This document shows positions 1-7,060 of a stretch of 12,340 nt of DNA, piece after piece. The stretch covers positions 1 to 12,340 of the forward strand of contig JAKURJ010000044.1 in the NCBI GenBank assembly GCA_022452125.1, written 5' to 3'. Position 1 is the stretch's first letter, and each line of letters opens with the position of its first letter. The notes under the pieces were generated by a model. The model searched no databases, was not told the DNA's origin, and was given only the letters and a program-made list of their open reading frames with translations. The translations under genes were made by a program, and so were the position numbers. This stretch comes from Candidatus Poseidoniaceae archaeon. Its GTDB lineage: Archaea > Thermoplasmatota > Poseidoniia > Poseidoniales > Poseidoniaceae.

Positions 1-151
1 TGACCAACTGACAGACGTAGCTTCAATCACCTCCCTGCAGGCATTGGATGACTTTTCAGACACCCTTCACAATGATATTCTTGTTCAAGCAAGAGCTGCC
101 GGATTGACAGTAGAATTACTCGATGCTAAGGGTGAAATTTTACTCGAATAA
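1..151 (+). CDS. rpoD: C-terminal end of an upstream gene, probably RNA polymerase subunit D
   Basis: An open frame enters from the left edge (first full codon at position 2) and stops with TAA at 149-151, giving the last 49 residues of a protein. The piece is acidic, contains a likely amphipathic helix (residues LQALDDFSDTLHNDIL) and ends in DAKGEILLE. I cannot identify a family from this tail alone. The assignment rests on gene order: in archaea the cluster rps11-rpoD-rpl18e-rpl13-rps9-rpoN is widely conserved, and the next four genes here match it. RpoD (Rpb3/alpha-like) is the assembly platform of archaeal RNA polymerase and partners with RpoL and RpoN. Identity is therefore inferred from context and not from motifs. 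Confidence 0.45.
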   Translation, partial: DQLTDVASITSLQALDDFSDTLHNDILVQARAAGLTVELLDAKGEILLE

Positions 152-261
152 AATCCTTGAAAAATGGCCTACTACGGCGCGAACGGAATAATTCCCGCGT
201 CGGTGCCTTCATAACAGGGTGGTCGGTCGGCGACTTGCTTCTAAAGCATCGAGGGAGTCAT
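152..261 (+). other. 110-nt leader between the upstream gene and rpl18e
   Basis: This gap is long compared with the overlapping or near-abutting junctions that follow it. It holds an 11-base palindrome, GGAATAATTCC at 185-195, framed by CGCG at 178-181 and CGCG at 196-199. A GGCGC at 176-180 can also pair, with one G-T, to GTGCC at 203-207. A run of GGTCGGTCGGCG lies at 220-231. No tRNA or clear TATA box was found. It may be a structured leader for the ribosomal protein genes, but that is inference. The frame of rpl18e stays open through this gap, yet the translated extension does not resemble L18e. Confidence 0.3.
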
Positions 262-627
262 ATGAGTAAACCCGTAAGCAAGACAAACCCAAATCTAGTC
301 GATTTAATCGGCGATTTGAAGGCACAGTCTCGCGAGACCGGCGCACCTCTGTGGCGAGATGTCGCACTACGCCTTTCTAAGAGCCGTAGTAACTGGGCAC
401 AACCAAACCTAAGCCGCTTGAGCCGCCACTGCCCTGAGGGCGCAACAGTCCTCGTTCCAGGCAAGTTGCTCGGCAGTGGTGAAGTTTCGGCCAAGCACGA
501 CGTCGCCGCATACAGTGTCAGCGCTGGAGCCCGTGAGAAGATTGAGGCAGCAGGAGGCAGAGTCCTTTCGCTAGCTGAACTAATGAACGAAAACCCAAAC
601 GGATCGGGGGTGTACCTCCTTGGCTGA
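262..627 (+). CDS. rpl18e: 50S ribosomal protein L18e
   Basis: Encodes a 121-residue protein matching the archaeal/eukaryotic L18e family (related to bacterial L15), a large-subunit protein. Recognisable features are the N-terminal KTNPNLVDLIGDLKAQSRE segment, APLWRDVALRLSKSRS, the VLVPGKLLGSGEV stretch near residues 65-77, and the C-terminal SAGAREKIEAAGGRVLSLAEL helix and turn that is shared with L15. The ATG at 262 is chosen because GGGAG at 253-257 sits four bases upstream and the length fits the family (about 115-125 residues). The stop overlaps the start of rpl13 by 8 bases, implying translational coupling. Very secure by both sequence and context. Confidence 0.95.
   Translation: MSKPVSKTNPNLVDLIGDLKAQSRETGAPLWRDVALRLSKSRSNWAQPNLSRLSRHCPEGATVLVPGKLLGSGEVSAKHDVAAYSVSAGAREKIEAAGGRVLSLAELMNENPNGSGVYLLG
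606..612 (+). promoter_or_regulatory. Shine-Dalgarno site selecting a TTG start for rpl13
   Basis: GGGGGTG at 606-612 lies inside the end of rpl18e and ends seven bases before a TTG at 620. No ATG occurs in the right place to give the conserved L13 N-terminus, so this ribosome-binding site decides in favour of the TTG start and the 8-base gene overlap. Confidence 0.7.
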
Positions 628-1108
628 TAACAAGACATTCGTCTATGATGCCGATGGACTAGTCCTAGGCCGTTTGGCTAGCACAGTTGCTGACCTTCTT
701 CTGAAGAGCACACGTGCTGGCAACAGCGACCAAGTGGTAATCGTTAACGCAGAGAAGGCAGTTGTTTCAGGCAAGCCTTCTTCAGTATTCGCAACTTACC
801 ACGAAAAGTATGCATTAAACCACGCTCGTAAGGGACCATACTTCCCTCGTATGCCTGACATGATTCTGAAGAGAACTGTTAGAGGTATGCTACCATACCA
901 AGCAAAGAGCAGCGGACGCCGTGCACTTCGCAATCTTCGTGTCGAAATTGGCTGCCCAAGCCACTTGTCAGGCGACCTTCCAGAAGGTCACGAAGCAGGT
1001 GACGACAGCAAAATCCGACGCCCTCTTCCAATGCGCTTCGTACGCTTGGGAGATATCAGCGCTAACCTAGGCGCACCAGCACACCGATGGAACGGAGGTG
1101 AGCAGTGA
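620..1108 (+). CDS. rpl13: 50S ribosomal protein L13
   Basis: Encodes a 162-residue archaeal-type L13 (uL13), an early-assembling protein of the large ribosomal subunit. The N-terminus FVYDADGLVLGRLASTVADLLL is the family's hallmark opening, followed by VVIVNAEKAVVSGKPS (residues 39-54). The signature region ILKRTVRGMLPYQAKSSGR at about 82-100 leads into RNLRVEIGCP. Start is TTG, supported by a Shine-Dalgarno site seven bases upstream and by alignment of the conserved N-terminus. The gene overlaps rpl18e by 8 bases at its start, and its TGA stop shares one base with the rps9 ATG, so translation of the three ribosomal genes is probably coupled. Confidence 0.95.
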   Translation: MADNKTFVYDADGLVLGRLASTVADLLLKSTRAGNSDQVVIVNAEKAVVSGKPSSVFATYHEKYALNHARKGPYFPRMPDMILKRTVRGMLPYQAKSSGRRALRNLRVEIGCPSHLSGDLPEGHEAGDDSKIRRPLPMRFVRLGDISANLGAPAHRWNGGEQ

Positions 1109-1542
1109 TGGCTCGCAAAGGAAAGAAAGTAGTACACACTTCAGGTAAGCGCAAGACCGCAGTTGCACGTGCGACTGTCAAGGTTGGAAAGGGAAGAGTT
1201 CGTGTTAACAGCGAACCTATTGAAATCTTGCAACCAGCTCTATCTCGTCGCAAGGCTATGGAGCCGCTAATCATTGCAGATGCAATGAATCGCTTGTCTA
1301 AGGTAGACATCAACATTCTAACACATGGTGGTGGAGTAATGGGCCAAACCGATGCAATTCGAACTGCAATTGCTCGTGGTCTAGTTCACTACAATGGTGG
1401 TGCAGAAGGTCTTGATGAGGAACTTCGTGACGAATACCTGCGATTCGATCGCAGCCTACTAGTCAACGACCCTCGCCGCAAGGAACCAAAACACCAGCTC
1501 GGTCGTGGTGCTCGCCGAAAGAAGCAGAAGTCTTACAGGTGA
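1108..1542 (+). CDS. rps9: 30S ribosomal protein S9
   Basis: A 144-residue S9 (uS9), the small-subunit protein whose C-terminal tail reaches towards the P-site tRNA. The signature THGGGVMGQTDAIRTAIARGL spans residues 72-92, and the protein ends in the basic RGARRKKQKSYR tail with the invariant terminal SYR. The N-terminal TSGKRKTAVARATVKVGKG is also typical. A GTG at 1105 is in frame directly before the ATG at 1108. The ATG is preferred because it forms the TGATG overlap with the rpl13 stop and because GGAGGTG at 1094-1100 is well placed for it. It belongs to the rpl18e-rpl13-rps9-rpoN operon. Confidence 0.96.
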   Translation: MARKGKKVVHTSGKRKTAVARATVKVGKGRVRVNSEPIEILQPALSRRKAMEPLIIADAMNRLSKVDINILTHGGGVMGQTDAIRTAIARGLVHYNGGAEGLDEELRDEYLRFDRSLLVNDPRRKEPKHQLGRGARRKKQKSYR

Positions 1543-1547
1543 TTTAG

Positions 1548-1751
1548 ATGATTATTCCAGTACGTTGTTTCAGTTGTGGTGGCCTTATCGCACACAAGTG
1601 GGAAGAATTCAATGAAAAGAAGGACGCAGGAACTGATGTCATGTCAGCACTTGATGAACTTGGCTTCGAGCGCTATTGCTGCCGCCGAATGTTTGTTTCA
1701 CACATCGACCTAATCACCGAAGTTGCACCATTCAGTGCACCTCGTGAGTGA
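1548..1751 (+). CDS. rpoN: DNA-directed RNA polymerase subunit N (Rpb10-like)
   Basis: A 67-residue zinc-binding subunit of archaeal RNA polymerase (Rpb10 homologue) that assembles with subunits D, L and P. The zinc ligands are visible as CFSC (C7, C10) and the characteristic adjacent pair CCRR (C44, C45). The MIIPVRCFSCG opening and the RRMFVSHIDLI segment are family hallmarks. It starts five bases after the rps9 stop region, with AGGTGA at 1537-1542 as ribosome-binding site overlapping the end of rps9. It is the last gene of the cluster here. rpoK, which often follows rpoN in archaea, is absent and a tRNA gene comes next. Confidence 0.96.
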   Translation: MIIPVRCFSCGGLIAHKWEEFNEKKDAGTDVMSALDELGFERYCCRRMFVSHIDLITEVAPFSAPRE

Positions 1752-1770
1752 ATTTAGTCGAATCCGATTC

Positions 1771-1863
1771 CCCAGGCAAGGGCTTGTGGGTTAGCTTGGC
1801 CTATACTTGGCGGCTGGGGGCCGTCAGACCCCAGTTCAAATCTGGGCAGGCCCACTGCCTGGG
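1771..1863 (+). repeat. Inverted repeat enclosing tRNA-Pro (leader/trailer helix)
   Basis: CCCAGGCA at 1771-1778 is the exact reverse complement of TGCCTGGG at 1856-1863. The two arms lie one base before tRNA position 1 and one base after the discriminator, so in a precursor RNA they would form an 8-bp helix stacked on the acceptor stem across a small internal loop (A1779 opposite A1854 and C1855). This pairing is seen directly in the sequence. Its role, for example in precursor stability or end processing, is inferred. Confidence 0.7.
1780..1854 (+). tRNA. tRNA-Pro, anticodon GGG
   Basis: A complete cloverleaf can be drawn by hand. The acceptor stem is GGGCTTG (1780-1786) with CAGGCCC (1847-1853) and discriminator A1854. 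The anticodon stem is GGCGG (1809-1813) with CCGTC (1821-1825), and its loop CTGGGGG carries anticodon GGG at 1816-1818 followed by G37. The T arm is CCCAG, loop TTCAAAT, then CTGGG (1830-1846). The D arm starts at G1789, contains G18G19 at 1798-1799, and has a G10-U25 pair and a U13-U22 mismatch, which I also recall from eukaryotic tRNA-Pro. There is no intron and no encoded CCA. The anticodon reads CCC/CCU. It lies 28 bases after rpoN. No convincing TATA box was seen, so cotranscription with the ribosomal cluster is possible. Confidence 0.93.
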
Positions 1864-1886
1864 ATTCTTCTAGAAGTTGATGAAAT

Positions 1887-1905
1887 GAGTCTCCGTAGGA
1901 GACTC
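1887..1905 (+). other. Perfect 8-bp hairpin abutting a Shine-Dalgarno site
   Basis: GAGTCTCC (1887-1894), loop GTA, then GGAGACTC (1898-1905) form a perfect stem. The next five bases, GGAGG at 1906-1910, are the best ribosome-binding site for the giant gene starting at 1921. A separate 10-base palindrome, CTTCTAGAAG, lies at 1867-1876. There is no T-run after the hairpin, so it does not look like an archaeal terminator. It could affect initiation on the downstream gene or mark the 3' end of the tRNA transcript, both as inference. Confidence 0.55.
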
Positions 1906-1910
1906 GGAGG
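1906..1910 (+). promoter_or_regulatory. Shine-Dalgarno site that bears on the start of the giant surface protein
   Basis: GGAGG ends 10 bases before ATG 1921 and 7 bases before an in-frame TTG at 1918. In rps9 the same core lies 9 bases from its ATG, so the spacing to 1921 is consistent. A later in-frame ATG at 1948 gives a more classical signal peptide but has only AAGG (1940-1943) upstream. Confidence 0.5.
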
Positions 1911-1920
1911 CAATGTATTG

Positions 1921-4900
1921 ATGGTGGATGAGGCTTTACAAGGCAATATGAGAATCCGATCAATCTTGCTGGCAGCCTTAATCGCTCTGTCTTCTTTGTC
2001 GGTAGTAATTGCTAATGACACGGTCACAACTCAGGATGTCGACCTATCAGGGAACCATACGATGACTGGTAATTACACAGTTTCTCACGGCACTACTCTA
2101 ACTATCAAACCGGGCACGTCCATCGATATGCAAAATTATTGGATGAAGGTTGATGGAACCCTAATTGCTGATAATGCAACCATCATGTCCTCGATTCAAA
2201 CAACAGGCCCAGGCTCCCATAATGCAGGAGTTTGGGATGCACTGACAATTTCTTCAATCGGTAGCGCAACACTCGATAATGTCACAATCTCAAATGCAAA
2301 ATCATGCTTGATTGTCGATGGAGTATTGGCAGCAAAATCCCTTACAATTGAAGATTGTTTAATCGGAATAGAAGTAGATGGCTCTGCAGATATCGATGAT
2401 GTAACCATTAGCCATGTGGATCACGATGGTATCCGCTCAACGGGCAGTATAGATATCTCAATGGCAAATATCGATGATGTTACTGGAGGCGTTCATTCAA
2501 GTGGCGACATTACACTATCTGATGCTACATTCAGCAACGCTGGCGTCGGTATTGCTTTGGCTGGTGGAACTGCTGATGTTGAAGAATTGGAGTTTACAAC
2601 AGGAGTTGGAAATGCACTTACGATTTCATCAGGTGTATCTGGCGACGTTGATGGAATGCAAGGAGATGCAACTAACGCAGTCGTTTCAGTGGACTCTACA
2701 GGATTCACTGTATCAAATATCGATATGTCTGGTGAGAGACTGGTTAACTCTTGGTCTGCAGGAGATTTGACGATTTCAGATTCATCTTTCTATGCAGATA
2801 GCCCTGAAACCCCAATTGATTTGCGAACATCAGGAACTGTGACACTTTCCAATATCACTGTCACAGGTCAATTTTCATCCGGAATGAATTCCTATGATGC
2901 ACCTTGGATTGGAATGGCTTTAGCTGGTAGTGGAGATTACACTTTGTCATCCTCACACATTCAATCAACCGATTCTGCTCTCAAGGCTTCAGGTACGGGG
3001 ACATTGTCAATTTCAGATACGCTGTTTGAATCTGACAGACTCGGGCTATCCTTTTCAGGGATTTCAGCAACTACTCTAGATTCAGTAGTAGTGAACATTT
3101 CAACCGGCGGAGAGAAAGGAATCGATATTCTTCAAGGAGCACACACATTCTCTGATTTGCACATCAATATGCCATTCAATCAGTTTGAATCCGGGAGTAT
3201 CGGAATGGAAGCTTGGTGGTGTAATATCGATGCTGAAGATATTTCTGTGAGCGGCTTTGCACACAGCATGAATGTGTATGAATCGGTTCTACACTCGGAA
3301 GATTTGACACTTGTAGATTCTAGTCAACAGGGATTGTATGGTAGTTCTTCATCCATCCATGTCTCTGATTCATTGGTGACTAGAGTTTCCGATAATGGTA
3401 TTGTAATGATTTCCTCAAATGCAGTTCTGAGGACCTTAACTTCGAGTTTCCACGAAGATGCAGTAGTTGTCGATTCAGACTCTGAAGTCACAGTTTGGTC
3501 TTGGACTTCTACAAGCAACCTCGGATTTGATTCTGAAGGAGAAGGCACTCTAAATTACGGTACAAGCCAAACACTCAGTCTGAATACAACCACCAATAAT
3601 CGCATCTGGGAGATGTCGGTTACCTTCGAGGATCTGACCGGCAACCCAGTTGATGCAGATTGGCAGGCCCTAGGGTTCAGTGGAACAGCAGCCAGTGGAA
3701 GCGCAGTACTACCAGTTAGCGAGGGGGGTTCACAAATTACTGCAACCTATGCTGGAGTGGGCGCCCTTTCTACTCCTACTGGCGTTCAAGGTGGAACTCA
3801 CACAATTCAGGTTCCAATTATGCCACAAGGAGATTGGAATCTGGGAGCGGGCTCAGTTGTAGTTCTCGGCCCGACTGAAGACGGCTCTCCACACATGGCA
3901 GGTGGCAACATCACAATTCCATCTAATGCACAATTGATTCTCCAGGATACGAGTTTGCAGATTCCTGAATTTGCAACTCTAACAGTGAACAGCTACGGAG
4001 ACTTTGAAGGAACAGATTCACAATTCCACGGAGATATAATTTCACATTCAGGATTATTCAGCGATTCAGCAGACTCCAATCTCTCAGTAATGGGAGATGT
4101 GCTATGGACATCCTGTCAAAGCGACCTAATGTTGTACAACTTACACATTGCAGGTGATACACAATTGGATAATTCCTGTAGAGTAACAATCAATTCTGGA
4201 AGCGTCACTCAAAATGTCAGTGTTGGAGTCGGTGCATCTTTTGAAATCGTGAACACCCTCCATGTTTCAGTTCTTGACAAAGGCGAAGGAGTTCAGGGCG
4301 CAACGGTCACTATAGATAGCCAGAGTGTTGCAACCGACTCTAATGGAGAGGCTAGCAAATCAACAACCGCCCTATTGGTCGACTCTAGCGGAACAGTCAC
4401 AACTGGATTGATGCAAGTCGAGATGCAGTGGGGCCAAATCTCGGATTTGATGGCTTGGGATACCTCCAATTCAATGGAACACACATTCATTGCATCAACG
4501 ATTGATGCAGGAACTCTGGACGAATGGCTAATTCTTGAAAAACTATGGAGCCCTTATCATTTGACTGGCAATCTAGTTGTACCTCAAGGACAAACTATGA
4601 CGATTAATGACGGCGCATACTTGCGAATTGCAGACCAAGTAACAATTACAGTCGAAGTAACATTTACCTCAGGATTTTCTACAATTTCTTCAATGGGCGG
4701 AGGTGCTCGATGGGGCGGTTTGGTAGTTGGTGATAATGCGGAAACTTCGGTTCAGATACTAGGTTCTAGTTTGGTCGAAGGCTCTCCACTGATGACGGTT
4801 AATGGCGATGCGGATGTAATCTTCAGTCATGCATCATTAGCACGTTCAAGCGGCGCAGAACCGCTACTAAGAACAACAAACTCAGCCCAAGGAACTCTGC

Positions 4901-6519
4901 ATCTCGTTTCTACTACTTTCACAGATTCAGCTTCACATTGCTTTGAATCTCAAGGTTCAGTTTCAATCACAATTGAAAACGTCGACATGCAAAATTGCCA
5001 ATCAGACGCAATTTGGGCTCAGTCGGTTGAGTTGATGGCAGATGGCCTAGCAGTAACTGACACAGTTAGTTTGGGAGCAGTTGAAGGGCACCTGTCCAAC
5101 TTTGATGGAGTTGATTTGGTCGTTAACAACTTAGATGGTTTTGAAATGGCCAATCTGAACATTACTTCTGTTAGCGGTGTGGATAATCGGGACATAATCA
5201 TCGATTTGGCAAGTATAGTCGGTGCTCCTGCAGTCGATTTAGACAACACCGCAGGCACTTTGTCAAATCTGGATATTGATTGCGGAGGTAGTGGAACTGC
5301 CATAACCGCTCATCATGGCAGGGCTTCAGCATCTCTGGTAGTTTCTGATTCGGCGATTACATCCTGTACTAAGGGGATAGATTTGCACACTGATGGAGAA
5401 TCTGCTCCGATGATTCTGATGAACGTACACATTGAATCGATGATTGCAATTTCGAGCGATGGAGCCGATATTATGGTACACGACGGCGTATTAAACGGCA
5501 CAGTAGATGTAGACTCTGCAATCGTCAATCTTTACGACGTATCTCCAACATCTGAATCTACATCCTTTGGAGAAATTAGAATATGGGCAACTCATATTTT
5601 CGATGTTAGACTAAACGGCAACTCACAGAATGCAGACATTGTCTTCGAAGTAGAAGATTACTGGTCTGGAGAGGCACAAGGCAGCAGTGTTCAAGTTTCT
5701 CTGCCTGCAAAGATTGTTGACGACTCTGGCACAACAGATTATTCTACAGTTAGAGTGATTGCCTCAGCTAGTGGCTTACCTGATACAGATGCCAATTTCT
5801 CGTTCGGAATTAGCGTAGATGATATCATACAAATCGATATGATTGAGAATCAGGCACCTGAAGTCGAGATAATTATCCCAGACGACGGATTCAGAATTAT
5901 GGAAAGCCTACCGATTGAGATTAGAGCGATAATCAGTGATGACTTAGATGTTAATTCGGATTTGGACATAGTTTGGACAGTAGTCGTTGGACAAACCGAA
6001 ATGATGCAGCTTTCCGGGGAATGGAATAACATCACAGATTTACCGGCTGGATTCTATGTTTTATCACTAGATGTCACTGATACACAGGGCAAAACATCTA
6101 GCGATTCTTTGAGCTTTGAAATCACACTGTTAGATTCGGATGAGGATTGGAGTTTGACTTGTAATTCTGAAACCTGGTTCGACAAAGAAGAGAATCTGTA
6201 TTGTGGCCCAGACATCTACGATACTGATGATGACAACGATGGCTCACTCGATGTTCGAGACGCATGGCCCAATGATGCATGTGCAAGTATCGATACCGAC
6301 AACGACGGCCAGCCTGATGACTTACACTGCCCGCCGGGAGTAACTACTTGGCTAACTGTAGACCCAGACGATGATGGCGATGGAATCCCGGATATTTCAG
6401 AAGGGGCAGATTCAGGCGAAGACTCAGAGAGTAGTTCTGTTGGAACTGTGATATTTGTTCTAATATTCCTTGGAGCAGCAGCATACATGTTGATGCGCAG
6501 GAAGCAGGGCGTGGAGTGA
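1921..6519 (+). CDS. Giant secreted beta-helix surface protein with calcium-binding repeats and C-terminal membrane anchor
   Basis: About 1,532 residues. A signal peptide (MRIRSILLAALIALSSLSVVIA, then NDT) begins at the second ATG, 1948, nine residues into the chosen frame. Residues about 40-547 are short repeats rich in T/S/D/N and small hydrophobics, of the type 'dvtIsnsd...GI...gs', typical of right-handed parallel beta-helix (pectin-lyase-like) folds. Residues about 554-635 look like an inserted beta-sandwich. About 639-774 return to helix-like repeats, about 779-837 resemble a carboxypeptidase-regulatory-like domain (GVQGATVTIDSQSVATDSNGEA), and about 870-1230 form a second beta-helix. 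An Ig/PKD-like domain starting NQAPEVEIIIP follows (about 1310-1404). Then come thrombospondin type 3-like calcium motifs (DTDDDNDGSLD, DTDNDGQPD, DPDDDGDGIPD) with four cysteines, and a final membrane helix with a basic RRKQ stop (about 1506-1532). It is probably cell-surface anchored. Whether it is an adhesin, S-layer-associated or polysaccharide-binding is unknown, and no catalytic residues were recognised. The stop overlaps the next gene. Confidence 0.85.
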   Translation: MVDEALQGNMRIRSILLAALIALSSLSVVIANDTVTTQDVDLSGNHTMTGNYTVSHGTTLTIKPGTSIDMQNYWMKVDGTLIADNATIMSSIQTTGPGSHNAGVWDALTISSIGSATLDNVTISNAKSCLIVDGVLAAKSLTIEDCLIGIEVDGSADIDDVTISHVDHDGIRSTGSIDISMANIDDVTGGVHSSGDITLSDATFSNAGVGIALAGGTADVEELEFTTGVGNALTISSGVSGDVDGMQGDATNAVVSVDSTGFTVSNIDMSGERLVNSWSAGDLTISDSSFYADSPETPIDLRTSGTVTLSNITVTGQFSSGMNSYDAPWIGMALAGSGDYTLSSSHIQSTDSALKASGTGTLSISDTLFESDRLGLSFSGISATTLDSVVVNISTGGEKGIDILQGAHTFSDLHINMPFNQFESGSIGMEAWWCNIDAEDISVSGFAHSMNVYESVLHSEDLTLVDSSQQGLYGSSSSIHVSDSLVTRVSDNGIVMISSNAVLRTLTSSFHEDAVVVDSDSEVTVWSWTSTSNLGFDSEGEGTLNYGTSQTLSLNTTTNNRIWEMSVTFEDLTGNPVDADWQALGFSGTAASGSAVLPVSEGGSQITATYAGVGALSTPTGVQGGTHTIQVPIMPQGDWNLGAGSVVVLGPTEDGSPHMAGGNITIPSNAQLILQDTSLQIPEFATLTVNSYGDFEGTDSQFHGDIISHSGLFSDSADSNLSVMGDVLWTSCQSDLMLYNLHIAGDTQLDNSCRVTINSGSVTQNVSVGVGASFEIVNTLHVSVLDKGEGVQGATVTIDSQSVATDSNGEASKSTTALLVDSSGTVTTGLMQVEMQWGQISDLMAWDTSNSMEHTFIASTIDAGTLDEWLILEKLWSPYHLTGNLVVPQGQTMTINDGAYLRIADQVTITVEVTFTSGFSTISSMGGGARWGGLVVGDNAETSVQILGSSLVEGSPLMTVNGDADVIFSHASLARSSGAEPLLRTTNSAQGTLHLVSTTFTDSASHCFESQGSVSITIENVDMQNCQSDAIWAQSVELMADGLAVTDTVSLGAVEGHLSNFDGVDLVVNNLDGFEMANLNITSVSGVDNRDIIIDLASIVGAPAVDLDNTAGTLSNLDIDCGGSGTAITAHHGRASASLVVSDSAITSCTKGIDLHTDGESAPMILMNVHIESMIAISSDGADIMVHDGVLNGTVDVDSAIVNLYDVSPTSESTSFGEIRIWATHIFDVRLNGNSQNADIVFEVEDYWSGEAQGSSVQVSLPAKIVDDSGTTDYSTVRVIASASGLPDTDANFSFGISVDDIIQIDMIENQAPEVEIIIPDDGFRIMESLPIEIRAIISDDLDVNSDLDIVWTVVVGQTEMMQLSGEWNNITDLPAGFYVLSLDVTDTQGKTSSDSLSFEITLLDSDEDWSLTCNSETWFDKEENLYCGPDIYDTDDDNDGSLDVRDAWPNDACASIDTDNDGQPDDLHCPPGVTTWLTVDPDDDGDGIPDISEGADSGEDSESSSVGTVIFVLIFLGAAAYMLMRRKQGVE

Positions 6520-7058
6520 TGACAGAATTTACCAGCGCATTACCTGATCCAGAAACAATGGCTCAGTTTTGTGTTGCAGTATTAGCAGTCATTGTTGCTT
6601 GGGACGCTTGGTGGTTGGGACGTCAGCGAATAGATATCCCAGAACTTGGCGATTTATCCAATGGAGGATTTGCCTGGGAGTCTAATCAATCTCAGGAAGT
6701 ATCACGCCAATGGGCGAATTTGATGACGATGGGTGCAATGATGGTCCTCCCCTGGATGTTGGCGGAGCTATCCAACACTCCAATTATTTGGGTTTGGATT
6801 TGGGATATATTGCTTGCAATTCATTTGGTATCTCTATTGATACCGAAGAGATACGCAGTGACGAGCACTCATCTTTTTGCTGATGGCCAAAGGTATGAGT
6901 GGAATAGATTGAAATTGGCCAAAAAGCAGCCAAAGAAGAGAATAATGTTGTTGCGCAAGGGGTGGGGCCCTTTCGGACCCCTACCCCTTGGCGGCGACAG
7001 AAATGCGCTAGATAAAGCCGCACATCTGATAGTCACAATTCTTCAAGAAGAAGAGTGA
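6519..7058 (+). CDS. Small membrane protein of unknown function with a PH-like C-terminal region
   Basis: A 179-residue protein. Three hydrophobic segments are visible at about 16-33, 66-83 and 89-109, followed by a soluble basic C-terminus (110-175) of pattern YAVTSTHLFADGQRYEWNRLKLA...RIMLLRKGWGPFGPLPL, ending in an acidic helix. The 'external value, then W-x-x-L, then strand, then P-rich turn, then helix' pattern recalls small bacterial PH-like membrane proteins such as the DUF5673 type, but I cannot confirm that. The ATG at 6519 shares its A with the TGA stop of the giant protein. The in-frame GTG at 6516 is less likely. The overlap suggests coupled expression with the surface protein, perhaps in its membrane placement or assembly, which is speculation. 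Its stop lies 2 bp from the stop of the convergent rhodopsin gene. Confidence 0.8.
   Translation: MTEFTSALPDPETMAQFCVAVLAVIVAWDAWWLGRQRIDIPELGDLSNGGFAWESNQSQEVSRQWANLMTMGAMMVLPWMLAELSNTPIIWVWIWDILLAIHLVSLLIPKRYAVTSTHLFADGQRYEWNRLKLAKKQPKKRIMLLRKGWGPFGPLPLGGDRNALDKAAHLIVTILQEEE
6957..6989 (+). other. GC-rich inverted repeat inside the small membrane protein gene
   Basis: AAGGGGTGGGG at 6957-6967 can pair with CCCCTACCCCTT at 6978-6989 to form an 11-bp stem with one G-T pair, which extends by two more pairs after an internal mismatch. It lies within codons for RKGWGPFGPLPL, and the G/C-rich character stands out from the AT-richer surroundings. It is 70 bases before the stop codon, so it is not an ordinary terminator. 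Confidence 0.45.
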
Positions 7059-7060
7059 TT

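Noticed and set aside
157..261. An open extension of the rpl18e frame upstream to a TTG at 157
   Set aside because: The extra 35 residues do not resemble L18e, and a ribosome-binding site is well placed for ATG 262.
1887..1905. Hairpin read as a transcription terminator for the tRNA
   Set aside because: It is followed by GGAGG and not by a T-run, which archaeal termination normally needs.
1807..1920. Upstream extension of the giant protein's frame into the tRNA gene
   Set aside because: It would start inside tRNA-Pro, and its residues encode the tRNA arms and the spacer palindromes. The signal peptide and Shine-Dalgarno place the start at 1921 or 1948.
2474..2770. 98-codon open frame on the plus strand within the giant gene
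   Set aside because: It lies in another frame of a well-supported coding sequence, has no ribosome-binding site and shows no recognisable domain.
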